A stretch of DNA of 64,000 nt from positions 1-64,000 of the forward strand of contig JAFGMV010000095.1 in NCBI GenBank assembly GCA_016927315.1, written 5' to 3'. Under the pieces are notes generated by a model. It worked only from the letters and a program-made list of their open reading frames with translations. It ran no database searches and had not been told where the DNA came from. The first letter of the stretch is position 1. Every line of letters starts with the position of its first letter. Of the stretch, positions 16,892 through 26,165 are shown piece by piece. The position numbers and the translations under genes were made by a program. Origin of the DNA: Anaerolineales bacterium (GTDB taxonomy: Bacteria > Chloroflexota > Anaerolineae > Anaerolineales > Villigracilaceae).

Positions 16892-18958
16892 TCAGTTTTC
16901 AGGGACAGGGTTAAAGGGCATGATCTGCTTTTTACCGAAGGCAGATTCTGTTTGTTGGTAGTAATCGGTAAATTGACCTTTATAGGGCAATCCTTCCAGC
17001 AGTTCGGGGTTTGCAAAGATATAATCCATGCCCATCTCGGCCAGATACGCCCCAGCCTGACCGGATTTAAGTGCTTCGAAATAGGATGCGCTGTTGATCA
17101 GCCCGTCCATATTTACAATCGTGCGGTCTGTAATGTAGTACCCCACATTGCCGCCGCCAGTCATCCCGATGAGAGCGCCCGGCTCTGTATTTTCTTCCAA
17201 GAGGGCCAGCACATCCATATAAGGTTGGTCTGGGGATGATTTACCGTAGGGCATGAGGTTCTGGATGGTCCCAAAGAAATTCCAGGCCATGCTGATACTG
17301 ATCACGCCGGCTGATATAACCAATACCGGCCGGAGGGCGGCAAACCGGCTCCAGAAGGGGAGTAAAAGTTGATCCAGCAGGAGGCCGGCCAGCAGGACAA
17401 TAAAGATCATCTGGCTGGCCCAGTACCATTCCTTGACAGCTGAATACCCCAGGCCGGTATAAGTGAGAACTTGCAGACCGCTTCCGGCCAGCAGCGGCGC
17501 CAACCCAAGGCTTGCCATAGCGCGCACAGTCTTTTTGCGGTTGATAAAAAGGATTGCCCCAAAGAGAATCACTACCAGGATGAACACAATTATGAAGCGT
17601 TCGTCGTTGCCGACGCGGCCAGGCCAGATTTTAATATCCTGGCTCCACGCTTTGATCACACTGGTGAGCGGTTCCCAGGCGTTGAAGTCTGTGCCGGCTT
17701 CAAGACCAAGCATGGCCGCAATCGACCGCGGGGAACCGCCATAAACCTTTCCTGGCAGAGAACCCCACCAGCGCTTGATCTGCCCGCTGACGGGAGACCA
17801 GATGCCGAAGGTCAATTTGCTCCACAGCATATAGAGGCCCAGTGCGCCTCCGGTAACTCCATAATAAACTGCACCTTCAGACAGCCAGATTTTCCAGTTG
17901 TCTTTTAAGAGCGCCAGTGGATGAATATCATCGGTTTGGTTCTTCGATGTGTGAATGACCTTTGCCGCCAGGCGAACCGCATACACCAGCAGCAGGCTGG
18001 CAAACCAACCCAGGAGCAGCGCGCTGCGTGGAAACCCTGGCAGGATACCGGCAGCGGTTAGCAGTATCATTGTCACTCCTGAGATGGAATATCCGGCCGT
18101 AACTGCCAGGCCAACCGAAACGGCTGTTTTTTGAAGCGATTGTGTGCTGCTGTTTTGGTAGGCGCCGAAGAAATACAGGGCTAATAGGGTGGCTGCCAGG
18201 CTCAGCGCAGCCATGATAATTCCCGAACGAGTGTACTGATAGTATTCGGGTAAGCCCAGGCGGGCGGCAAAACTGGTAAAGACCACTGCAGTCAAGATCA
18301 GAATGTCTGCCGGCAGGAAATACCGCAGCGGTGTTTTACGGAAAACGATCCAGGCGCCGGTTAACATTGCCAGAAAAACCAGGTCGAGCCGGCTGAACTG
18401 GGCCAGCAAGGCAAACACAGCCAGCAAGGCGATCTGTTTCAGCGTGGGGGATTGTTTCCGCCAGTTCAGTTCGAAAACCTGCATGCGCTCAAGCAGCAGC
18501 GCTACGGAAAAGGTGGCCAGCCCGGTTTCCAGGCCGAATTGCGTGACCGAGACAAAGACAAACGAACTGAAAGCCCAGTAAGAGGCCGCCAGCATCGCGA
18601 TGGGTTTATGGAAAATCCTGGCTGTCATCCTGTAGATCAAAATGGCTGTTCCGGCATTCAGCAGCGCCATAACGATCAGCAGGATGCGCAGCGGCAGGAT
18701 CAGGTCGCTGCGCGCCAGGGCAAAGATTGGGATACATAGCAGCATCCAGAGTGGGTGGTAGCCATTGGCCGGATTTATCCCGTCAAAGGTGCTGCCATTT
18801 CCTTCGCTGATGTTTTGCGCCACTTTATAGTAGTAATAGGCATCATCGCGTGTGTACCAGCGATTAGGGAAGTTATGGGCATCCGAGAACGCCGCGTATG
18901 TGTGCACCGAGAGGATAACGATGATGAGTATTATTTCAAACCAGGGGATTCGTTTCAT
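16892..18958 (-). CDS. GT-C fold membrane glycosyltransferase (GT39/GT87-like)
   Basis: The 688-aa protein has about 12 hydrophobic segments. Its first loop holds the acidic pair of GT-C enzymes (YTRDDAYYYYK, Asp38-Asp39) and a conserved NPANGYHPLW turn. Such enzymes transfer a sugar from a polyprenyl-phosphate donor on the outer face of the membrane. The C-terminal 150 residues after the last helices are soluble. Donor and acceptor are unknown. It lies in the same strand run as the acyl-CoA genes, with 2- and 15-nt gaps to its neighbours. Confidence 0.7.
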   Translation of the reverse strand: MKRIPWFEIILIIVILSVHTYAAFSDAHNFPNRWYTRDDAYYYYKVAQNISEGNGSTFDGINPANGYHPLWMLLCIPIFALARSDLILPLRILLIVMALLNAGTAILIYRMTARIFHKPIAMLAASYWAFSSFVFVSVTQFGLETGLATFSVALLLERMQVFELNWRKQSPTLKQIALLAVFALLAQFSRLDLVFLAMLTGAWIVFRKTPLRYFLPADILILTAVVFTSFAARLGLPEYYQYTRSGIIMAALSLAATLLALYFFGAYQNSSTQSLQKTAVSVGLAVTAGYSISGVTMILLTAAGILPGFPRSALLLGWFASLLLVYAVRLAAKVIHTSKNQTDDIHPLALLKDNWKIWLSEGAVYYGVTGGALGLYMLWSKLTFGIWSPVSGQIKRWWGSLPGKVYGGSPRSIAAMLGLEAGTDFNAWEPLTSVIKAWSQDIKIWPGRVGNDERFIIVFILVVILFGAILFINRKKTVRAMASLGLAPLLAGSGLQVLTYTGLGYSAVKEWYWASQMIFIVLLAGLLLDQLLLPFWSRFAALRPVLVISAGVISISMAWNFFGTIQNLMPYGKSSPDQPYMDVLALLEENTEPGALIGMTGGGNVGYYITDRTIVNMDGLINSASYFEALKSGQAGAYLAEMGMDYIFANPELLEGLPYKGQFTDYYQQTESAFGKKQIMPFNPVPEN

Positions 18959-18973
18959 TCGCAGTGGGTTGTC

Positions 18974-20005
18974 CTAGGGTATATCCAATGTGATTTTTCC
19001 CATTTGCTCGTTATGTTCCAGGCGTTCCTGGGCGATATGCGCATCTTTGAGCGGGTATGTCCTGTCAACAATAGGCTTAAGTTTACCAGTAGTTATCAAA
19101 TTCATCACTTCTTTAAAATCGGAAGTTGTACTCATGGTTGAGCCGAGCAGGGAGATATGTTTGCCAAACAGGTAACGGTTGTCGATTTCAAACCTGGGGC
19201 CGCCGGTGCTGCCAACATTCAGGATGCGGCCGCCCTTGCGTACCGCCCTGAAGCTGAGTGGGTAGGTTGTACCGACGTTATCGACAACAACATCCACACC
19301 TCTTTTGTCGGTTAGCCGGTAAACGGTTTTTGCCCAGTTCTCTTCGAGTGAACGGTCGATCAAAACATCTGCGCCAAGTGAGTCTGCCAGCGAGAGTTTC
19401 TCTTTACTGGACCCAACAACATAGACGGTTGCGCCGGTGTATTTCGCGATCTGGATGCTGGCTGTGTTTACCCCTCCGGAAGCCCCGACGATCAGCACGC
19501 TTTCCCCGGCTGAGAGCCGGCCTCTTTTGATCAGAGAATGCCAGGCAGTCTGGTACACCAGCGCTGCTGCGGCAGCCAGGTGATAACTGAAGTCATTTGG
19601 CAGATGATAAAGCTGTCTGGCTGGCAGGCAGACATATTCTGCATAGGTTCCCCGTCTCGTTTCACCCAGCAAGCGCCAGTCCTGGCAGAGATTGTCCTGA
19701 CCGTTCCGGCAGTTAGGGCAATCTCCACAGCCGAGGTTGGCATTGATCACCACCCTGTCGCCCGTAGAGAAAGCCTCGATCTCCCGGCTGGTGGCCGCAA
19801 CTTCCCCGGCTCCATCTGCACCGTTGATATGGGGCATGTCAAGCTTCAGCCCAGGCCAGCCCTGGCGGACCAGGATGTCGACGCGGTTGAGAGCCGCAGC
19901 GCGCAGTCTGACGAGCACTTCCCCTGGTCCGGGATCCGGGGTGGGGAAATCGGTGTATTCAAGTACTTCCGTTGCGCCGTGCCGGTGAAAAAGGGTGGCT
20001 TTCAT
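18974..20005 (-). CDS. Medium-chain dehydrogenase/reductase, zinc-lobe type without catalytic zinc ligands
   Basis: The fold is clear: an N-terminal GroES-like domain, then a Rossmann domain with LIVGASGGVNTASIQ. The structural zinc lobe is intact (GCGDCPNCRNGQDNLC). The two positions that usually bind catalytic zinc are changed: the usual GxCxSD reads ALNRVD, and the usual GHE reads GAD. It therefore probably works as a zinc-free NAD(P)H-dependent enoyl or quinone reductase rather than an alcohol dehydrogenase. It overlaps the acyl-CoA dehydrogenase by 4 nt, which points to acyl-CoA metabolism. Confidence 0.8.
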   Translation of the reverse strand: MKATLFHRHGATEVLEYTDFPTPDPGPGEVLVRLRAAALNRVDILVRQGWPGLKLDMPHINGADGAGEVAATSREIEAFSTGDRVVINANLGCGDCPNCRNGQDNLCQDWRLLGETRRGTYAEYVCLPARQLYHLPNDFSYHLAAAAALVYQTAWHSLIKRGRLSAGESVLIVGASGGVNTASIQIAKYTGATVYVVGSSKEKLSLADSLGADVLIDRSLEENWAKTVYRLTDKRGVDVVVDNVGTTYPLSFRAVRKGGRILNVGSTGGPRFEIDNRYLFGKHISLLGSTMSTTSDFKEVMNLITTGKLKPIVDRTYPLKDAHIAQERLEHNEQMGKITLDIP

Positions 20006-21174
20006 CGTAGGCGGTCGAATTCTGTGCGTGCGATCACCAGGCGTTGAATTTCACTGGTTCCTTCGTAAATTTCTGTGATTTTTGCATCCCTGAAGTAACG
20101 TTCGACCGGCAGTTCCTTGCTGTATCCGACTCCGCCGTGTATCTGTACGGCGGAGTGGGTGCAGAACATGGCGGTTTCGGAGGCATGTAATTTGGCGATT
20201 GCAGCCGGCAGGGTGTAACGTTCCCCGCTTTCTTTGGACCTGTCTTTTACAAGCGCCGCGTTGTAGGTCAGCAGTCGGGATCCTTCGATCTGGGTTTTCA
20301 TATCGGCCAGCTTGAAGGAAACACCTTGAAAATCACCTATCTTTTGCCCAAAGGCCTCGCGTTCACTGGCGTAAGCCAGACTGGCTTCATAGGCTGCCTC
20401 TGCCAGTCCGAGAGACTGGGCGGCGATTCCAATGCGCCCCGAGTCCAGTATGGACATGGCAATTTTGAAGCCTTCCCCTTCTTTGCCTACCCGGTTATCC
20501 GCAGGGATCCGGCAGTTTTTGAACATCAACTCGCTGGTTGCTGATGCCCGGATGCCCAGTTTGGGCTCTTTTTTCCCGGGACTGAAGCCAGGTGTTCCAG
20601 ATTCGACGATAAAGGCTGTGATGCCTTTATGTTTTTTCTCCGGTGCGGTCATCATAAAGACCATAACATAATCTGCTACGGGGCCGCTGGTGACCCAGGA
20701 TTTGAGCCCGTTCAGGATATATTCGTCCCCTTCCCTGACGGCCTGACAACCCATTGTGCCTGCATCGGACCCAGACATGGGCTCGGTCAGTGCATAGGCG
20801 CCGATCTTTTTACCGGATGCAACCCCGGCAACATATTTTTGCTTTTGTTCTTCTGTCCCATAGACCAGGATGCCGTCACAGAACAGCGAATTGTTTACGG
20901 AAACGATGACACCATGCGAGCCATCTGCTTTTGAAATCTCTTCGACAGCCAGCACATAGGACAGGGCATCCATACCCGCCCCCTTATATTCTTCGGGCAC
21001 GATGATTCCCATAAATCCCAGTTCTCCCATCTTGCGCACTGTCTCCATTGGAAATTCCCCGCTCTCGTCGAATTCAGCCGCGATTGGCGCAATTTCCTTC
21101 CTGGCGAAATCGCGGGCAGCCTGCCGGATCATTTTATGCTCGTCCGATAGAGGGAAAAGTTCCTGGTCGCTCAT
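20002..21174 (-). CDS. Acyl-CoA dehydrogenase
   Basis: This FAD enzyme would introduce the alpha-beta double bond into short- or branched-chain acyl-CoA. The 390-aa product shows YALTEPMSGSDAG (substrate and FAD contact), the KSWVTSG strand, and the end motif IYEGTSEIQRLVIAR, whose Glu is the usual catalytic base. Length and motifs fit the short/branched-chain group. It heads the minus-strand run that includes the dehydrogenase/reductase and the acyl-CoA carboxylase, consistent with a branched-chain or odd-chain degradation route feeding propionyl-CoA to the carboxylase. Confidence 0.93.
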   Translation of the reverse strand: MSDQELFPLSDEHKMIRQAARDFARKEIAPIAAEFDESGEFPMETVRKMGELGFMGIIVPEEYKGAGMDALSYVLAVEEISKADGSHGVIVSVNNSLFCDGILVYGTEEQKQKYVAGVASGKKIGAYALTEPMSGSDAGTMGCQAVREGDEYILNGLKSWVTSGPVADYVMVFMMTAPEKKHKGITAFIVESGTPGFSPGKKEPKLGIRASATSELMFKNCRIPADNRVGKEGEGFKIAMSILDSGRIGIAAQSLGLAEAAYEASLAYASEREAFGQKIGDFQGVSFKLADMKTQIEGSRLLTYNAALVKDRSKESGERYTLPAAIAKLHASETAMFCTHSAVQIHGGVGYSKELPVERYFRDAKITEIYEGTSEIQRLVIARTEFDRLR

Positions 21175-21251
21175 GTTGTCCTCCGTTTTCGAAAAGAACC
21201 AAGGATCAATATTAATTATAGCATGCCGGGGATTCCAGCATTACGCGCTGC

Positions 21252-21279
21252 TTGACAGCTATTCTAATTAGACTATACT
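21252..21279 (+). promoter_or_regulatory. Promoter of the DUF4870-like gene
   Basis: A consensus TTGACA (21252-21257) and TATACT (21274-21279) are separated by 16 nt, 33 nt before the start codon. Confidence 0.75.
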
Positions 21280-21312
21280 GGACTTGTCGCCTGATTTATT
21301 GGATGTTTGGAT

Positions 21313-22215
21313 ATGGCCCCGGCAAAGACTTATCAACCAACTTCCGACGAACGTCTCTGGGCAGCGCTGGCACATGGCTCGGCGCTGCTGCTGTTCGCGG
21401 GATTTTTCATTCCGGTCATTGTCTGGAGTGCGCGCAGGAAGGCTTCTTCTTTTGTCGCCTTTCGCGCTCTGCAGGCTTTTGGGTACCAGGTGCTCAGTTT
21501 TCTGCTATGGATGCTGCTTTCGCTGGTTACGGCAACCATCTCCCTGGCTGCCATGCTGCCGGCGCTGGCTGCCGCGACCTCTGTTGAAGAACTCATGGGG
21601 ATGCGCAGCCCGCCCATTTCGATCGAGAGCCTCCTGATCTTTGGTTTTGCAGGATTGTATCTCCTGCTGGGTGTGGTTGGGGCCGTACTGGTCGGGTTGG
21701 GTCGCGGTTTTTTTTATCCCTTTTTGGGCAGCCGGCTGGCCCGCTACCTGGATTACCATCCCGAGGCGGCCACACTAAACGATGTTAACGAAGCGCGCTG
21801 GGTTGTCTCCATGGGGCATGCCGGGGTGATCATCAGCTTCTGGGGAATGCTGCCGCCGCTGGTTGTCTGGCTCATGGAAAAGGAACGTTCTTTCTTCTTG
21901 AAATTCCAATCGATCCAGACATTCATCTACCAGCTGATCGGGAATCTCGCCCTGCTTCTCATGCTGCTGTTGTATGGGGTCGGGTTATTGGGGATCATGT
22001 TTGTCTTGGGTCTCTCGGGTATGGCAGGCGCTTCGGTAATGGCGTTGCTGGTTTTCTTTTTCTTGCTCCTGCTGGTGATGTTTTTGATTGCCCTGCTGCT
22101 GCCGCTGTATCATATCATGGGCCAGGTCGCCGCCGTACGGGTTCTGCAGGGCCGGGATTACAATTATCCTGTTCTGGGTAAGCAGCTCCGGAAACGGCTG
22201 TCGGCTGGTCGGTAA
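21313..22215 (+). CDS. Membrane protein with two DUF4870-like halves
   Basis: The 300-aa protein has two similar halves. The first has ERLWAALAHGSALLLF, SFVAFRALQAFGYQ and three or four helices. The second (from about residue 158) has EARWVVSMGHAGVIIS, SFFLKFQSIQTFIYQ and a similar helix set. The pattern His-Gly/Ala in helix one and F-x-x-x-Q-ALQ/SIQ before helix two is the DUF4870 pattern, normally present once in a protein of about 110 residues. Function is unknown; related proteins are thought to be membrane scaffolds. ATG 21313 is preferred to TTG 21307. It is a single-gene unit with its own promoter and terminator. Confidence 0.75.
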   Translation: MAPAKTYQPTSDERLWAALAHGSALLLFAGFFIPVIVWSARRKASSFVAFRALQAFGYQVLSFLLWMLLSLVTATISLAAMLPALAAATSVEELMGMRSPPISIESLLIFGFAGLYLLLGVVGAVLVGLGRGFFYPFLGSRLARYLDYHPEAATLNDVNEARWVVSMGHAGVIISFWGMLPPLVVWLMEKERSFFLKFQSIQTFIYQLIGNLALLLMLLLYGVGLLGIMFVLGLSGMAGASVMALLVFFFLLLLVMFLIALLLPLYHIMGQVAAVRVLQGRDYNYPVLGKQLRKRLSAGR

Positions 22216-22236
22216 TTAGAGCCTTGCTCTCGAGAT

Positions 22237-22275
22237 AAAAAGCGTGAAGCCTGTCATTGCGGCTTCACGCTTTTT
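22237..22275. terminator. Bidirectional intrinsic terminator
   Basis: AAAAAGCGTGAAGCC (22237-22251) pairs perfectly with 22261-22275 around a 9-nt loop. A-run and T-run flank the stem on both sides, between convergent genes. Confidence 0.9.
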
Positions 22276-22298
22276 GCTTACAGGCTTTGATTTCGGCG

Positions 22299-24647
22299 TT
22301 ACGTTTTTTCTTTGCCGTCTGTGGAAGGCTCCAGGACGGTCTGGCGCAGGAAGGAGTGCAGCGGACTGCTGCGTCGTTTGACCACCACCACGGTTACCTT
22401 GGCCTCATAAGCGATCTTCTCGATCATATTGCCAACCATCAGGTTTTTGAATAAGGGTTCGTTGGTGGCGCCGATTACGATCAGGTCATCGGCGGGACGG
22501 TCGGCGCTGCCATTGGCAAAATCCAGAATGGTATTGGCAACCTCAGAGCCTTCCAACGTCACAGTTGCCAGGTGTTCGTAAGAGACACTATTCAGCAGGT
22601 CCCGGTAAACCGTCTGGGCGCGCGCGGCTCCATGCTGCCCCGAGCCTTCGGGGGTGACATGCAGCAGTGTGATCTGCACCGGCTGGTTGTTCTCCTCGCT
22701 CTGTCGGGCCATACTGATTGCCAGGTTCAACGCCCGCCGGCTGTTTGGACCGCCGCCGACAGGGACCAGGATGGACTTCAGCGGCCGGTATTCGCGGTAG
22801 CGCACCAGGGCGATATCCGTTGGTGGGTCGTCCATAATCGGGTCGATCACCGATCCGAACAGTCTTCCGGATGTCTTGGTATAACCAGGCCAGCCTAACA
22901 AAATCAAGTCGCCGGCATTTTCGATAACCGTCTTGCGAACTGCTTCAGCGGCGTTGCGTCCAATCCTCAGTACTGTGTGCACCGGTACCTGGAAAAGTTT
23001 GCCTTGTTTGATTACTTCCTCCAGGTACGGACGTCCCTGTTTGAGCATGACCCGCCCTTCGCCGAGTCCCAATTGCTGCGGTACTTTAATGACGTGCAGG
23101 GCCAGGATGTCGCCATCGTGATCCCGGGCGATGTTGGCGCCGATGCGCCCCAGGATACGAGCCTGTTCGGGGTCGGAAACCGGTACGACCACAGAATACT
23201 GGCGGGTAGCCAGGATTTCTTCGTGCAGGATTTCTTTGGGTTTTTCCAGGACTTCGATTTTTGAGAAATAAGCGTAGTAAGCCAGCATTCCAGCCACGAT
23301 CCAACTGATAGCAAAGTACCAGGCAAGCGGGCTGAACTCGAACAGGAACCCGGCCAGGATCAGGTTAAAGACAATTCCGATGATCGGAATTGTGGGCATA
23401 AAAGGGACTTTGAAGCCGCGGTTCAAATCGGGCATTTTTCGCCGCAGGGCCATGACCGTAACGTTGACTTGTAAAAACAGCATCAGGAACATAATATCGG
23501 CGGCAGCGGCGACATGTTCGATTGGAAGCGCCCAGGACATTGCCAGCATCAGGGCTCCCGAGATAATGACAGCCCAATGGGGGGTCAGTTTCTCCGGATG
23601 GATTTGGGCAAAGACAGGGGGAAGATTGTAATCACGGCCCATAGCAAACGAGACGCGGGATGAAGAATAAGTGGTCGCGTTCAGAGCCGACATGGTCGAG
23701 ACCAGGGCGCTGACCAGCAGGATGATCCCGCCGACTCCCCATGGGAAGGTCTGTTGGGCTACTTCAACGATGGCAATTTCACCTTGTTCTCCAAGGTAGT
23801 CCCATACTTTTACACCCGCAGGCGGAACCGTGGCCCCAATGGCCGCGATGCTCACGAGGATATAGATGGTCACTGCAATAAGGATCGAAAAGATAATCGC
23901 CCTGGGTATATTACGCTTAGGGTCAATGGCTTCTTCGCCGGATTGGGCAATAATTTCATAGCCTTCGAAGGCGATGAAGGTCAGCCCCATGGCGACCACG
24001 ATCCCAAAGAAACCATTGGGCATGAATTCCTCAGTGAATCTCACGTGCCAGACGTCTGTCCGCAGCATTGCCAGTATACCAAACAGAACGAACAATCCCA
24101 GGATGACGATCTTTGCCATGGTGACGATGTTTCCGACTGTTCCGGTTTCGGAGGCGCCGCGGTAATTAATGTAGGTGAATGTGATAATGATCAGGGTCAC
24201 GAAAACCAGCGTCATCTGATTGATCGATAACCCGAACATGGAGGCGCCTGCCATGTGCCACAGCTCTGTTGCAAAGCGTCCGAAACCCAGGGCGTAGAGA
24301 CTGCCAGCCGCAGCATGGGCGAACCAGGACATCCATCCGGCCAGGAAACCATTTGTACCCCCCAGGCCTTCTTTTACCCATAGATAACCGCCTCCGGCCT
24401 CCGGGAACGCCGAGCCAAGTTCTGCGTAAGATAGCGCGGTGAAGGTCGTAACGATACCGTTTAGCAGGAACGCCAGCACTAGAGCCGGTCCGGCCTTGCC
24501 GGCGGCAATACCGGTCAAAACGAAAATCCCCGCGCCGATCATGCCGCCAACACCGATCATTGTAATGGTAAATAAGTTCAGGTCACGGCTCAGGGCTATC
24601 TTCTCGTTGCCTGACGTCTTTCCGTTTGTATTATTTGTAAGGGCCAT
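22299..24647 (-). CDS. APC-family amino acid permease fused to two UspA domains
   Basis: Residues about 20-460 form a 12-helix amino acid/polyamine permease of the cationic type, with GVGGMIGAGIFVLTG in helix 1 and FIAFEGYEIIAQSGEEA in helix 6. Two cytoplasmic universal-stress domains follow. The first (about 475-620) begins YSVVVPVSDP. The second (about 635-765) begins SILVPVGGGPNSRRAL and ends in VIGATN...MIEKIAYEAKVTVVVVKRR, with the ATP-loop pattern G-x2-G-x9-G/N. UspA tails on APC carriers are thought to sense nucleotides and tune transport. ATG 24647 is chosen because GGAG precedes it. The substrate cannot be read off. Confidence 0.88.
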   Translation of the reverse strand: MALTNNTNGKTSGNEKIALSRDLNLFTITMIGVGGMIGAGIFVLTGIAAGKAGPALVLAFLLNGIVTTFTALSYAELGSAFPEAGGGYLWVKEGLGGTNGFLAGWMSWFAHAAAGSLYALGFGRFATELWHMAGASMFGLSINQMTLVFVTLIIITFTYINYRGASETGTVGNIVTMAKIVILGLFVLFGILAMLRTDVWHVRFTEEFMPNGFFGIVVAMGLTFIAFEGYEIIAQSGEEAIDPKRNIPRAIIFSILIAVTIYILVSIAAIGATVPPAGVKVWDYLGEQGEIAIVEVAQQTFPWGVGGIILLVSALVSTMSALNATTYSSSRVSFAMGRDYNLPPVFAQIHPEKLTPHWAVIISGALMLAMSWALPIEHVAAAADIMFLMLFLQVNVTVMALRRKMPDLNRGFKVPFMPTIPIIGIVFNLILAGFLFEFSPLAWYFAISWIVAGMLAYYAYFSKIEVLEKPKEILHEEILATRQYSVVVPVSDPEQARILGRIGANIARDHDGDILALHVIKVPQQLGLGEGRVMLKQGRPYLEEVIKQGKLFQVPVHTVLRIGRNAAEAVRKTVIENAGDLILLGWPGYTKTSGRLFGSVIDPIMDDPPTDIALVRYREYRPLKSILVPVGGGPNSRRALNLAISMARQSEENNQPVQITLLHVTPEGSGQHGAARAQTVYRDLLNSVSYEHLATVTLEGSEVANTILDFANGSADRPADDLIVIGATNEPLFKNLMVGNMIEKIAYEAKVTVVVVKRRSSPLHSFLRQTVLEPSTDGKEKT

Positions 24648-24759
24648 TATCTCTACTCCAGTAAGTGTGAACTGCTGTAGCTCGCTGGATTTTGATAGCA
24701 ATACACATCAGGTTATTCTACACCAGTTTTTTCTGGGTGTATATTTCCCCGCTGGACTC

Positions 24760-24788
24760 TTGTATTCAAAACTGAGCTCACCTATAAT
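24760..24788 (+). promoter_or_regulatory. Promoter of the CPBP gene
   Basis: TTGTAT (24760-24765) and a perfect TATAAT (24783-24788) stand 17 nt apart, about 30 nt ahead of the start codon. Confidence 0.7.
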
Positions 24789-24819
24789 GTAGCGGGAATG
24801 CACCCGTGCCGAGGAGAAA

Positions 24820-25455
24820 ATGCGTACTCTGTTGAAAAGCGACCTGCAGTTCGATTGGAAAGTCGTAACAATTACCGTGGTCAGCACACTGCTGTTAATG
24901 GTAGATTATTATTACCCGATTACTGAAGCCTGGCTGCCCACTCCCTGGTGGAAGTATATCGATCGGACGATCCTGTACCTGGTCATCCCCTTGTTGATCA
25001 TTGTGTTGGTCTTTCGCGAACAACCGCGTGAATACGGTTTTGTGTTAGGTGATTGGCGGGCTGGAATGGCGCTCACGGCGCTGTCTGTGCTGGTATTCTT
25101 CTTGCTGGCGTTGGTTGTGGGGCGGTGCAACCATCGTATGCGCTCCTATTACCAGGGGGGCGCCGCCGGATTGCCCTGGACGACATTCCTGGACTTGTTC
25201 GGATGGGAGTTCCTTTTCCGGGGCTGGGTGCTGTTTGGGTATGCGCGCAAGTTCGGCCCTGAAGCCCTGTGGCTGCAGGCCGTACCGTTTGCAATGGCGC
25301 ATATCAGCAAACCGGATATTGAAACGTTGTCAACCGTATTCGGCGGCTTCTTTTTTGGGTGGATCGCCTGGCGGACGCGTTCCTTCTTGTACCCATTCCT
25401 GATACACTGGTTCCTGGCTACCGCAATCATCCTGGTTTCCGCCGGCCTGGGCTGA
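24820..25455 (+). CDS. CPBP-family intramembrane protease (CAAX-like)
   Basis: The 211-aa product has about six membrane segments and the CPBP motif set. Motif 1 is WEFLFRGW, a variant of EExxxR in which the first Glu is Trp; motif 2 is VPFAMAHISKP, with the catalytic His; and HWFLATAII is the last helix. Such proteins are glutamate-type intramembrane proteases or inactive relatives. GAGGAGAAA stands directly before ATG 24820. It is followed 138 nt later by comEA on the same strand. Substrate is unknown. Confidence 0.82.
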   Translation: MRTLLKSDLQFDWKVVTITVVSTLLLMVDYYYPITEAWLPTPWWKYIDRTILYLVIPLLIIVLVFREQPREYGFVLGDWRAGMALTALSVLVFFLLALVVGRCNHRMRSYYQGGAAGLPWTTFLDLFGWEFLFRGWVLFGYARKFGPEALWLQAVPFAMAHISKPDIETLSTVFGGFFFGWIAWRTRSFLYPFLIHWFLATAIILVSAGLG

Positions 25456-25593
25456 CCGGGTCTTGTACATGTCTCTTGGTGGTGAAGATCAAGTAGACTA
25501 CCGGGCAATTATGATGTATGATCATGCCGAACTGGTCTTGCAAAGACTGAATTTGATAGAGAAGGGAATTTTCCCGTATGTGGGAGACCTCTT

Positions 25594-26145
25594 ATGAAGA
25601 AATACCTTGATATCCTGATTGGCGCCCTGATTGGTCTGGCTTCCACCGGCATCCTGTGGTTGGTGGTTGGCCAGCCCCGGGGTGAGCCGGTGACTCTCGA
25701 GCCGCCCCCGACAAAGATACCACTGGTGGTTTATGTAACCGGCGGTGTACCGCGTCCGGGGTTGTACTCGCTGCCAGAAGGCAGCCGCATCCAGGATGCA
25801 ATTGAAGCAGCCGGAGGATTTATCGCCGGGGCAGATGAAGACAGCATCAACCTGGCTGAACGGATTGAGGATGGCCAGCGACTGGATATTCCCGTATTGG
25901 AAGATATTGAGAGCGATGTCGGCCCGGCGCCAACCGGGGAGGCGCCTCTGGAATTGATCAATATCAATCTGGCCACGCTGGATGAACTGGATAATTTGCC
26001 GGGGATCGGCCCGACCACTGCCCAGAAGATCATCGATTACCGTGAAGAGAATGGCGAATTCGAAAAAATTGACGATATTATGGAAGTCGCCGGCATCGGT
26101 CCGGCGACCTTCGAGGATATCAAAGCATTGATCACGGTAGAATAA
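25594..26145 (+). CDS. comEA: ComEA-like DNA-binding protein (SLBB + helix-hairpin-helix)
   Basis: ComEA is the membrane-anchored DNA receptor of natural competence. The 183-aa protein has an N-terminal membrane anchor (about 4-26), an SLBB domain (VVYVTGGVPRPGLYSLPEGSRI), a short linker, and two C-terminal helix-hairpin-helix motifs (LDNLPGIGPTTAQKIIDYR and MEVAGIGPATFEDIKAL). That order is the standard ComEA plan. No comEC lies next to it here; a methyltransferase gene follows 20 nt later, so DNA uptake is inferred from the family only. Confidence 0.88.
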   Translation: MKKYLDILIGALIGLASTGILWLVVGQPRGEPVTLEPPPTKIPLVVYVTGGVPRPGLYSLPEGSRIQDAIEAAGGFIAGADEDSINLAERIEDGQRLDIPVLEDIESDVGPAPTGEAPLELININLATLDELDNLPGIGPTTAQKIIDYREENGEFEKIDDIMEVAGIGPATFEDIKALITVE

Positions 26146-26165
26146 CCAACAGGAGCGAACTTTCC

